A stretch of 64,000 nt of DNA from Chloroflexota bacterium (GTDB taxonomy: Bacteria; Chloroflexota; UBA11872; UBA12225; JAJDUF01): NCBI GenBank assembly GCA_022826725.1, contig JAJDUF010000010.1, forward strand, positions 1 through 64,000, given 5' to 3'. A model generated the notes under the pieces. The model saw only the letters and a list, made by a program, of their open reading frames with translations, had not been told where the DNA came from and did no database searches. The translations under genes and the position numbers were made by a program. How positions within the stretch are numbered: position 1 is the stretch's first letter; each line of letters opens with the position of its first letter. Shown here piece after piece: positions 14,136 to 23,100 of the stretch.

Positions 14136-15067
14136 TTAGGCCTGGTGACCGGGCACTCGCGCGTTGCCTTGACGACAAACTGGACACTTTTCACCATACA
14201 ACCCGCAATCTCCCCGGCATACAACCACCGGAGCGGTCGGAGGCGTTTCTCGCTCAAGTTGTAGAGAGTGTCCGGCGTGTGAGATACGTAGCGACCATAA
14301 AGGAAAGAGACATTAGCGAGCGGCGGGCAGAACCCAATGACGAGCTGTTTGATCCTCTAAAGGCAGCGATATTGTTCCAGCGGCAAGGGGAGTTGGACGA
14401 GGCCTTCTGGATGGTGTTCTACTTCGTGCATTTCGGTAAACATAGACTCTCCGGATGGCGGTATGCCCGTCGGGTATATGGATGTCTTGGAGATATGCAC
14501 CATCGATGGGACTGGGCCACCACAAGCGCGGATCCAGAGGCCTTCCGTGCATGGTTACACATCCATCAGCAACAAATCAAAGTGCCGGGAAAGCCGGGAG
14601 GTTTTGGAAACCATCGCAAGTACCAAAGTCTCGATGCTTATTCTCCTTCCGGCACTGGTGCGGCATTCGATACATACGTACAGTGGGTCGGCCCTCCACG
14701 AACCCATCGCCATTTGATCGACCAAGCCCTGGCGAGGGCCAAATGGAACCCGCGAGGAGCATTTCGTAACTTATACTATGATATGAATAGCGTAGCAAGC
14801 TTTGGGAGGACTGCCCGCTTTGATTATCTGGCCATGCTGGCAAAGCTCAATCTAGCTGCAATTGAACCCGATTCAACTTATCTGCAAAGCTCAACTGGGC
14901 CACTCGAGGGTGCTCGCCAGTTGTTCGGACATCATCACAGCATAGCACAGCTTGACCAGTGGTTGATTGAGCTCGAGACACAATTGGGCGTCGGCATGCA
15001 GGTTTTGGAAGATGCATTGTGCAATTGGCAGAAGAGTCCAGATGCATTTATTCCTTTTCGGGGGTGA
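14132..15067 (+). CDS. Alpha-glutamyl/putrescinyl-thymine pyrophosphorylase clade 3-like protein
   Basis: GTG at 14132 follows GGAGGAAGCAAA and overlaps the previous stop as GTGA, so it is preferred over the upstream GTG at 14102 (311 residues). The sequence matches my memory of proteins named alpha-glutamyl/putrescinyl thymine pyrophosphorylase clade 3: RRVRYVATIKERDIS, NDELFDPLKAAILFQRQGELDEAFWMVFYFVHFGKH, RYARRVYGCLGD, GGFGNHRKYQSLDAYSPSGTGA, YVQWVGPPRTHRHLIDQAL and FGRTARFDYLAMLAKLNL. Phage relatives act in thymine hypermodification, where an amine is attached to a pyrophosphorylated hydroxymethyl-uracil. Here it is the third gene of a bacterial operon with a hydroxymethylase-like enzyme. 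The family call is from motif memory; the reaction in this setting is inference. Confidence 0.7.
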   Translation: MIRPGDRALARCLDDKLDTFHHTTRNLPGIQPPERSEAFLAQVVESVRRVRYVATIKERDISERRAEPNDELFDPLKAAILFQRQGELDEAFWMVFYFVHFGKHRLSGWRYARRVYGCLGDMHHRWDWATTSADPEAFRAWLHIHQQQIKVPGKPGGFGNHRKYQSLDAYSPSGTGAAFDTYVQWVGPPRTHRHLIDQALARAKWNPRGAFRNLYYDMNSVASFGRTARFDYLAMLAKLNLAAIEPDSTYLQSSTGPLEGARQLFGHHHSIAQLDQWLIELETQLGVGMQVLEDALCNWQKSPDAFIPFRG

Positions 15068-15074
15068 AGAGACA

Positions 15075-16184
15075 TTATTCCTGCCATACAAATCTTCTCT
15101 TGAGTCCATTCAATTGATTGTAGTCAATACGCCTATGGTACTGCAACTGTCCTACTATAATACCAGGAGATATTCCAACCCGCCGAGCCAACCTAATGAT
15201 CTCCCGCGAATTGGGCGCAATGGTGGAGATCTCATTCTGGAATTCTTGTGGAATTAATGTGCGTACTGCAAAATTGCTGGCTTCCTGCTCTTCTTCCTCG
15301 GTTAGCGAAAAGTCTGCACCTTCTAATATCCATGCTCTTTGGCCTTCCATGGCTGATCTGAAGAAATGTTTCTGGCCATGTAGGAGAAGATGACCCGCTT
15401 CGTGAAAAAAAGTAAACCAGAACTGGTCGTCGGTCAAATACCTGAAACTGAGCTGCAGAAGCGCCTTATCATTTGTCACAAACCTAGTAGCTCCACTTGC
15501 TCGACAGCCACCTGGAGCCCGGACCACGACTACAGCAACACCATGCTCAGAACAGGATGTCTGCAAAGCAGGAATGAAGTCTTGTGGGTCCTTTAGGCGG
15601 GTCAAGGTGCGAAGTTGACTAAGACACGCTTGAAACCGCTCTGCGTGCCAGGGCCCGCAATCGATTTCCTCTGCCTTGATCTCGCCTTGCCTTAACCAGG
15701 CAGAGATTGACTCGTGCCGAGAGTCGAAAGAAGGAGAAGAGCGGAATGCCGCCATTTCCTGGAGACTAGCGTAATTCCCTTTCCACTCTTGGAAGCTAGA
15801 AACTCCGAAGAATCTCAGACAGGCTGCTAGTTCCTCTGAAGGTAGTGGTGGTGGGCTCAACCACCCAAACCTAATCATGTCGCCCAAGGGGAGTCTGCGT
15901 AGCCAGCCCTCTTCTTCCTCGTGAAATCTTCTAGCATCCTGGCGATACTGGTAGTCTCGGGACATCCAAAACTCTACAGATGCGCCAAGAACACTCGCCA
16001 GTTTCCGAGCGATGGTGAGGGTGACGGTTGACCGGCCTTGCAGTAGGTCGGCTGTATCTTCGAGGGGAAGATTCATGAGAGTTGCGAATCCTACATCCGA
16101 GATATCCCTCTGCTGCAAGATATCGATGATTGTATCACCAGGAGCGGAAGTCCAGTCAGGCTGGAACCTCTCGTCGCTATTCAT
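15075..16184 (-). CDS. XRE/HigA-like helix-turn-helix protein fused to an ImmA/IrrE metallopeptidase
   Basis: The protein has 369 residues. Residues 15-75 form a HigA/XRE-type helix-turn-helix (PGDTIIDILQQRDISDVGFATLMNL...LTIARKLASVLGASVEFW). The C-terminal half carries HEAGHLLLH, the HEXXH zinc-peptidase motif of ImmA/IrrE proteins, with EASNFAVRTLIP, the second conserved block (E-x-x-A-x-x-F/A). Such fusions serve as antitoxins or phage-type regulators whose protease part degrades a repressor. It overlaps the toxin-like gene at 16177 by eight bases and follows it, the toxin-first order of HigBA systems. It converges on the base-modification cassette, seven bases apart. Confidence 0.85.
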   Translation of the reverse strand: MNSDERFQPDWTSAPGDTIIDILQQRDISDVGFATLMNLPLEDTADLLQGRSTVTLTIARKLASVLGASVEFWMSRDYQYRQDARRFHEEEEGWLRRLPLGDMIRFGWLSPPPLPSEELAACLRFFGVSSFQEWKGNYASLQEMAAFRSSPSFDSRHESISAWLRQGEIKAEEIDCGPWHAERFQACLSQLRTLTRLKDPQDFIPALQTSCSEHGVAVVVVRAPGGCRASGATRFVTNDKALLQLSFRYLTDDQFWFTFFHEAGHLLLHGQKHFFRSAMEGQRAWILEGADFSLTEEEEQEASNFAVRTLIPQEFQNEISTIAPNSREIIRLARRVGISPGIIVGQLQYHRRIDYNQLNGLKRRFVWQE

Positions 16185-16506
16185 GCTCTGCCCCTATGTG
16201 GATGACCTTGATTCGGCTAACCTTAGTCCAGTCGAGTTCTCCGCTGGCTCTCAGCGGATTCCTTGCATGGTTTGCCTTGAGAACCACTCGCCTCCCGTTA
16301 CAAAGATTGATAGCGAGGCAACTTACGCCACCGACATTGCAGGTGCGAGGCTTACCAACCAAGAGGTCTCTAATGGATGTCGCAGCACGCAGGTCTGCCA
16401 GCCGGTGCTTAAGAGCCTCGGCTGTGGCCGCACCCAATGACTCCTTGGCGATGGACTCTTGCTCGCAGATAGAGCGTAGTCGCCTCGATTCGAAAGCGAG
16501 TTCCAA
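16177..16506 (-). CDS. HigB/RelE-like toxin
   Basis: TTG start at 16506 with GGTGAG upstream; 109 residues. The pattern MELAFESRRLRSICEQESIAKESLGAATAEALKHRLADLRAATSIRDLL, then CLAINLCNGRRVVLKANHA and LDWTKVSRIKVIHIGAEHE, follows the beta-alpha-alpha-beta(3) layout of HigB-type RelE-superfamily killers, which cut mRNA at ribosomes. The partner at 15075-16184 overlaps its stop. Catalytic residues vary in this branch, so activity cannot be judged from sequence alone. Confidence 0.7.
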   Translation of the reverse strand: MELAFESRRLRSICEQESIAKESLGAATAEALKHRLADLRAATSIRDLLVGKPRTCNVGGVSCLAINLCNGRRVVLKANHARNPLRASGELDWTKVSRIKVIHIGAEHE

Positions 16507-16869
16507 TTCTCACCCGATTGAGCCTGGTTGAAGACCGGTCCAGGGACAGGTCTAGTATATCGGACCCCGATAGCCCCCCATGTAGTTTGGCTAGCCTCAC
16601 AGTGTGTGCCACACCTCACTCTAGCACGACAAGAGACAGGACAAGATCATCGGGCAGGGCAGCTTCCGATGCGGGCGGCCTGTAGCTCAGGAAACCATAG
16701 GTCCCGGAAGAACTGTGTGGATCTCAGTCCTCGTCTGGCCACCAGCCAGAAAGGGTTGTGGTCCGGTCTTACCATGGCCACCTCGCTGGTCCATTCGCTT
16801 TCTAGCGACTGTCACAACACTCCCCGTGGTAGCAGAAGCAGACGAGTTTCCGAGGCCCACTGCTTCGCT
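16507..16869. other. Intergenic region between the HigB-like toxin and the helicase
   Basis: About 360 bases. A minus-strand TATACT box near 16553-16558 could serve the toxin operon, though no good -35 box is placed before it. No gene or clear terminator is seen for the helicase that ends at 16870. Confidence 0.3.
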
Positions 16870-19800
16870 TCAAGATGGCAGCACGACCTGGTAGCAGACG
16901 ACGCCGAGGTCGTCCGTGGTCAACTCCTGCGGGATGGCGGGGAGAGTGACCGGGCGGAGGCCGAACCGCGCGACGATCTTGACGATCCGGCGGGCGCAGT
17001 CCGCCACGCTCATTCCGCCGTTTTCGTACTGCCGGCGCAAGTGGGACAGTTCGCGGCGTACCAGGTTATTCCGACCGACCGACAGCGCGTCGTGGGCCGC
17101 ATCGAATTCATCGCCAGGTGGCGCGTCCGGCGCGCGGAGAATACTCAACGCCCAGCGCTGGCTGGCGGGCAGGGCCGCGGCCCGCGCCGCCGGGTCGAGC
17201 AGCGCGTTATGTGCGGCACAGATGTCCGCCGCCGCGACGGCAAACAGCCGCTCCAGATCAAGCGCGGTGGGAATGGAGCAGCCAGGCTCTTCCCCGGGGT
17301 CTATCAGCCGCAGCATCGGCAGGTCTTCCCGGTACAGGATGTCTCCGGACCGGGATACCACCCGCCAGTACCGCTCATCCCGTCGCGTGCGGCAGGCAAA
17401 GAACACCGCCGGTTCCTTCAGGGCGGGTGAGTGCTGCACGAAGGCCGCGCCCAGGCCCCAGGGCTGGTCCCGCAGATTGCTCACTTCGCCTTCGACCAAG
17501 GCCCGTTGCAGGTAGGCCCGGAAGAGTTCTCCGGCGAATGCGGAGCCGCTCTGCTCCTGCTCATCCAGCAGCGCCGCGTCGCCAGCGGCCAAGCGCTCCG
17601 CGAACGCGCTCAGGTCTGCATATATCTGCGATTCCGAGCCGATCTCGGCCAGCACCGGCGTCTCCATGCCGACCGCCGTGTTCGCCGCCAGGATTTTGGC
17701 CTGGAGCTTGGCCTCCAGTTGCAAGAGCCGTTCGAGGTCCCCTGGCTGCGGCAGCAGGGTATAGAGATACGCCGTGTCGTGCGGGCTGCGGAGCCGGATC
17801 ACGCGCCCATTCCGCTGCACCACCCGCTGCGGGTTCCACGGCATGTCGAACGACAACACCGCCTGGGCCTGCTGCAAGTTCTGGCCCTCGGATAGCACAT
17901 CGGTGCTCAACAGCACGTCCACTTCTCCACCGGCCGGGACGAAGCCCGGCTCGCCCTGGACCGACTCCGGGCAGAAGCGCTCCAGCTCCCGCGTGCGGGC
18001 GTTGGCATCGGTGGCGGCACCGATCACCACCGTCCACGACCGTCCGTCCAGCAACGCCGGGTCGCGCTCGATTTGCCCCTGCAAGTAGGTCGCCGTATCC
18101 TGGTAGGCCGTAAAGATGGCGACCTTCTGGGCCGGCGTGGTTTCCATGACTGCTCGAAGCGCCGCGAGCTTCGGGTCCGGGCGGCCTGCCAGACTCTCCA
18201 AGCGGGTCGCCATCGCCGCCAAGCGCTCCACGTCCTGCCGCAAGTCGGTCACGAAGCGGTCCTCGAAGCGGTCGGCCGCCACCCAACCCGCCGTATCCGC
18301 CACCGCTTCGGCGACCAACTCGCTGTCCAGATAGTCGTCGTCTGCGTCCCCGGCCAGGTCGCGCACCACATCCGGCGCCGGCAGACCGCCCTGCTCTTGC
18401 AGGAGCCGCAGGACGACCGCATTCGCCCTCCGCATCCTGCGGACGGTCTGGAGGGCCGCGTACCAGGACGACTCGAACCGCTTCAGCAGTTGGGACTGCA
18501 TTAGGCCGGCCAACGCCGCTTCCGATCCCGACTCCTCCTGGGCATCTACCTGGTAGGCCGAGGGGCGGTAGCGCGCCATCGTCAGGGCGTCGATTCCGGC
18601 GGCGATAGCCCGCACGAGGCCGGGGTGGGTTTGGTCCAAGTCGTAGCGCCGCTCGTGCAACTCCGGTACCGGGAACTGCACCGGCGTGCCGTCGCTGAGC
18701 CGCTCGTTCTCGTACCGTTCCGCGATGAACGCCCGGTCCCGCCGCACCGTCAGGGCATCAAGCAACGGAAAGAGCCGCGTCTCGGAGAGGCGGGCGACAT
18801 CGGACGCGCCGGCATCGGCAAAGAACCGCCGCAGACTGGGAATCCGCAGCGGCGCCCCGGCAAAGGCGCCGTCGTGCCGGCCGAACAGCAGGAACAGGTT
18901 GTGCAGGTCCCACAGCGAGTTGTTGACCGGCGTGGCGGTCAGCAACAGCAACTGCTTGGGCCTCCCGCCCATCAGCCGGTCCAGCGCCGCATACCAGGTG
19001 TTGTCCACGTTGCGGTAGGCATGCGCCTCGTCAATGATGACCAGCCGGTACACGTCTTTGTTCACCGGCAGCACATCCTGGCCCCCACTGCGAGAGAGTT
19101 GCCGGTCCTGGGCCAACTGCTGGTAGGAGATCACCGTGCCCGGTAGGTTCTCCGCGCTCAACCGCTGCCGCCAGAGGCGGTCCCGGAGTTGGGCCGGGGA
19201 GATGACCAGGACGTGCTTGCCCTGCGCTTGCGTGTACTCGCGGATAAATTGCACGCCGATCTCCGTCTTGCCCATGCCCACGCCGTCGGCATAGAGGACG
19301 CCGTCGTAGCGATCGAGAATCCGCTGGGCGCGCGCAAAGCCGTCCCGCTGGAACGCGGTCAGCGTGTGGTGCTCCGGCAGCGGCGGCGCGTCCTCCGGGC
19401 CCAACTCGTCGCCGTACAACTCCAGCAGCGCGCGCAGGAAGACGGTCTGCGGATCGCTCTCCGGCAACGGGGGTCGGAGCAGGTCCAGCAGGGCTTCCCG
19501 AAAGTCCTGGGCGTCGTCCCAGAGCCGTCCGTACCAAGCCAGCGCCATCGCGACGACATTGGGCTGGTAATGCACCATGCCCAGCTCCAGATTGGCGACG
19601 AGGCCTCCGTGCGTCAGGTTGGCCGACGACACCAGCGCCGCGCCCAGCCCCGCCAGGGTCCCGGTGTCCGCTAGCGCGCCGACGATGTAGGCCTTGCCGT
19701 GCAGGAAGCGGCGCACATAGCGCCGCACTTGCACGTTGTCCGACTCGACGAATGCACTGACCCGCTCCAGCACCGCGCGCCGGGCGGCCGGAAACGCCGA

Positions 19801-20121
19801 GAAGTCCCGCTGCCGGCGCAGCGCCTTGACCGACCGGTCGAACCGCTCGGCCGCACTGGTGCCGGGCGGACCGGTCAGCACCTCGGACTCCGGTGCGGCG
19901 CCGAGCAGCAGCCGCGTGGGTCGTTGCCGTTGGGCCGCGAGTTGCGCCAGCGTGTCTAGCCCCTCCAGCCCGACATAGCCGGTGGCAACGTGCAACGGAC
20001 CGTCGTACTGCGCGGCCAGCCACCCCAGCGCCTGCTCATGGGTGCCGTAGGCCACGTTGTCCACGAGTTCGTAGGGGCCGCCGGACGGGGCCGGGCCACT
20101 ATCAGAGGGACTTGTCGCCAT
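16870..20121 (-). CDS. PLD-nuclease/SNF2 helicase fusion
   Basis: The protein has 1083 residues. The N-terminal domain is phospholipase-D-like: FLHGKAYIVG (H141, K143) and VSSANLTHGG (165-172) resemble one HKD half-site, with the final Asp poorly placed. Residues 255-800 are a SNF2-type helicase: ADGVGMGKTE (Walker A, 278-287), VIIDEAHAYRN (DEAH 364-367), LLLTATPVNNS (motif III), then VAIFTAYQDTATYLQ, VDVLLSTDVLSEGQNLQQAQAVLSFDMPWNPQRVVQRNGRVIRLRSPH (motifs V and VI). The gene starts three bases after the stop of the large methyltransferase and is surely co-transcribed. The pair resembles DISARM- or BREX-like defence modules, with methylation of self DNA and helicase-nuclease attack on foreign DNA; the assignment to a named type is not made. 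Confidence 0.85.
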   Translation of the reverse strand: MATSPSDSGPAPSGGPYELVDNVAYGTHEQALGWLAAQYDGPLHVATGYVGLEGLDTLAQLAAQRQRPTRLLLGAAPESEVLTGPPGTSAAERFDRSVKALRRQRDFSAFPAARRAVLERVSAFVESDNVQVRRYVRRFLHGKAYIVGALADTGTLAGLGAALVSSANLTHGGLVANLELGMVHYQPNVVAMALAWYGRLWDDAQDFREALLDLLRPPLPESDPQTVFLRALLELYGDELGPEDAPPLPEHHTLTAFQRDGFARAQRILDRYDGVLYADGVGMGKTEIGVQFIREYTQAQGKHVLVISPAQLRDRLWRQRLSAENLPGTVISYQQLAQDRQLSRSGGQDVLPVNKDVYRLVIIDEAHAYRNVDNTWYAALDRLMGGRPKQLLLLTATPVNNSLWDLHNLFLLFGRHDGAFAGAPLRIPSLRRFFADAGASDVARLSETRLFPLLDALTVRRDRAFIAERYENERLSDGTPVQFPVPELHERRYDLDQTHPGLVRAIAAGIDALTMARYRPSAYQVDAQEESGSEAALAGLMQSQLLKRFESSWYAALQTVRRMRRANAVVLRLLQEQGGLPAPDVVRDLAGDADDDYLDSELVAEAVADTAGWVAADRFEDRFVTDLRQDVERLAAMATRLESLAGRPDPKLAALRAVMETTPAQKVAIFTAYQDTATYLQGQIERDPALLDGRSWTVVIGAATDANARTRELERFCPESVQGEPGFVPAGGEVDVLLSTDVLSEGQNLQQAQAVLSFDMPWNPQRVVQRNGRVIRLRSPHDTAYLYTLLPQPGDLERLLQLEAKLQAKILAANTAVGMETPVLAEIGSESQIYADLSAFAERLAAGDAALLDEQEQSGSAFAGELFRAYLQRALVEGEVSNLRDQPWGLGAAFVQHSPALKEPAVFFACRTRRDERYWRVVSRSGDILYREDLPMLRLIDPGEEPGCSIPTALDLERLFAVAAADICAAHNALLDPAARAAALPASQRWALSILRAPDAPPGDEFDAAHDALSVGRNNLVRRELSHLRRQYENGGMSVADCARRIVKIVARFGLRPVTLPAIPQELTTDDLGVVCYQVVLPS

Positions 20122-20124
20122 ACG

Positions 20125-23100
20125 CTACAGGGCCTCGAATTTCTCGAGCACGAGTTGGCGGTAGGTGGTACTGACGGCGTTCTCCGTGAAGTCGGTAAAG
20201 ATGAAGCGCAGTTCGTCCACGGTCAGGCCATAGGCGCGGGCCACCAGCGCGTCTATCTCCGTCCGCTGGTCGTTACGCTCGGCGTCGGTCAGCGGGCCGC
20301 ATGCGACTCCGGCCTCCGCCGCGAATGCGGCAAACCGTTCGTCCACGCAGGACAGCCGCGCCGCGAGCGAGCCGATGCGCTCCCAGGGGGTGTTTTCCTG
20401 CGGGGGAAAGCAGAGCATGTTCAAGATATAGAAATTGAAGGTTGTCTCGACATATCGTCGAGCGAACCAGTCGAAGGGAACGCTGTTCAATACGCTAAGC
20501 GTATATGCCTGTTCAGCCGCTGACCATCCGTTGAATAGGAGATAGGGAGCGGCATTTGTAAGCGGTACTCGCGGCGGGATTAGACAGGCTATGATCGACC
20601 GGGAATCCGTGGCCCGCCCAATGTTGCGAAACGCTACCCGCGAGTGTTGGATTGGGTGAGTGCTGGGGTCCAGGAGAACCTCCTCAGGGAAGATGCGCTT
20701 GAAGACGGGAGACCGAGTCCGTTTAGTCTGTACATAGTCCAAAACGTCAGCCCAAGTACAGAAGCCAGCGGGGTCACGGCCATGGGGATCGTATTGGTTG
20801 AATGAGCGACCTTTCCAGACTGGCTCCCCAGTAGTGTGCGAGAAAAGGGCGCGCTGCTGCGTCTCATGCAGTTCCGCATAGGGAGTTAGATGAGACGCAG
20901 CAGCGCGCCCTTTATCAATTTTTCGGTTTTCGGGGTTCTGCAAGGCATCGAACTGGACGCCGCGCCGCAGTTTAGCGAGTACATCAGCGTGCATCTGGCT
21001 TGGCATCAGGGGGACGACACGCGCACTCCCCAAGGATGACACAGGGACGCCGAAACCCTGACTACGTGCCACGCTCTGGAACTCCTTGAGACTCGCAGAA
21101 GGCCCGGTGACTCGGAAGGTGGCCTGTTCAGTTGGCGTTCTACGCTGGCCAGTCAACAACGCGATTGTGTATTGCGGGTGGATGGTAAAGGCCCACCTTC
21201 TATTGTTGAGAAGGAGATCGAGGCGTCGCAGGCTGTTGCGGGTAAAGAGCCAGTGCCTGAAGGCCTTAGCCCCCGCTGACAGGAACGCTGTCCTGGGGAG
21301 CACTACTCCTAGTCGGCCATCCTGCCGAACGAGGTGGCTGTATCGCTCGCAGAAGAGTTGGTACAGGTCTTTGTCCCCCACTCCCTGAAGCTCATAGCCT
21401 CCGCTGACTGAGAAGAATCCGCGGACGGTCGCCAGCCTGTTCTGCTCCGCTTCAAATTCCTCGCGCCACGTCGGATTCTGTTCGTCAAGCTCCGCGATAC
21501 GCTGCCGCCGCTCGCGCAGGTTGGGCAAACCCTTGAGTCCCGGTTCCCGCAAGGCATAGAAGCCCAACTCCTCGACGGTTACCTCATTCCACGGTGGATT
21601 GCCGACCACCACGTCGAAGCCGGGGTTTTCCCGATGGAAGACGTGCGGGAACTCCAGCGGCCAGTGGAAGAAGCGGTAGCGGCCGGCGATGTCTTCCGCC
21701 TCACCGATTTGAGCGGTGGTCCGGGCCGTCACGCCGTCGTGTGCCTCGACAATCGCTTCTGCTGTCGTTTCAAGGGTGTGCCGAGCACCGGTCAGGCCCA
21801 GCGGCTCGGCAGCCCACAAGTTGAAGGCACTTCGCAGTCCGGCGGTCACGTCCCGGAGTTGCTTGCCGAGTTGCACCGATTGCTGCACCTCTTCCGGCGT
21901 GCGGTCGGGCACATCGGCCAGTTCCCGCTGAAGTTGTGCGGCCTGCCGCATGGCCTCGCGCACCGGTTCCCCGGTCAGCAAGGCGCTGTCACTAGCACCA
22001 ACGACAGTGGGGTCGGCCACGCCGATCAGCGCATCGCCGCACTTGAGATTGCTGCCCAGATAGGACAGCGCTAGGCCGGGCACGAACGAGGCCAACCAGA
22101 GGGTGACATTGGCGACCTCCACCGCCATCGGGGAGACATCCACGCCGTAAATGCAGCGTTTGAGGATCAGCCGGCGCAACAGATCGCCGTCCTCCAGTGA
22201 GGACGCAGACCCAGCACCGTCCTTGTGCAACTCGCTGAGTTGCCGCGCAACGTCGGGTAGACCGCCAATTTCGGCGAGAAACAACTCGATCCGGTCAGCG
22301 ATCCGATCCAAGGCCGCCGTAAGGAAGTGGGCGCTGCCCATCGCCGGATCAACCACCGAGAAATCGAACAACTGCTGCGCCGCCGCCTGCGGGTTCCGCT
22401 TAGCCAACCGCTCAATCTTCCGCAGGTGGTCCTCAAGGGCCGGCAGCAACGAATGCTCCAGCAGATGGCTGACGAACTCATGGCGGGTGTAGAACACGCC
22501 CCCGGCCTTCCGACCACCCGCCTCGGACTGGTAGTAGAGCTGCGCCTTGGTGACCTCCGGCTGCTCCCCGGCGCGGAGCGGCCGAAACACATCCCTCCTA
22601 GCGTCGTAGACCAAGTCTTCCGGCGCCCGTGTCAGGCGCATGGCGAGCAGCGTCTCGTAGATGGCGCCGAGATGCCCGATCTGCAAGCCGGCATAGTCCA
22701 AGCCGGGCGCCTGGGGCTTATCCATCTCAAAGGCAATGGCCGCGAGGGCGGGGGCAAGATAGGTGTCGGCGATGGCGGCCCGTTCCAGCACATCACTGCC
22801 GGGGAAACCATCAGCGGCGAACAAGCTGCCGTTGTAGGCCGGCACGCCGGCGGACCGGTCGCCGGTACGGATCATATCCACCAGGGTACGGAGCCTGTTC
22901 CAGCGCTGGACGGAGCGGCGGTCAAAGAACGAGGGCGGCCGGTGCGCGTCCCGGGCCAACTCGGTGGCACTGTGAGGTTGATATGCTGCCGACCGAACGG
23001 GAAGATGGCCCCGGGCCTCGACATGCAGCAGGAACATGAACCGGAACACCAGCGTCAACGCCGCTTCCTCGATTGCACGGAGTTGCGCGCGGTCGCTGAG

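Noticed and set aside
12319-15067. Interpretation of the cassette as a prophage fragment
   Set aside because: Although two of the families are known from phages, no capsid, terminase, tail or lysis genes are nearby and the flanking genes are defence genes.
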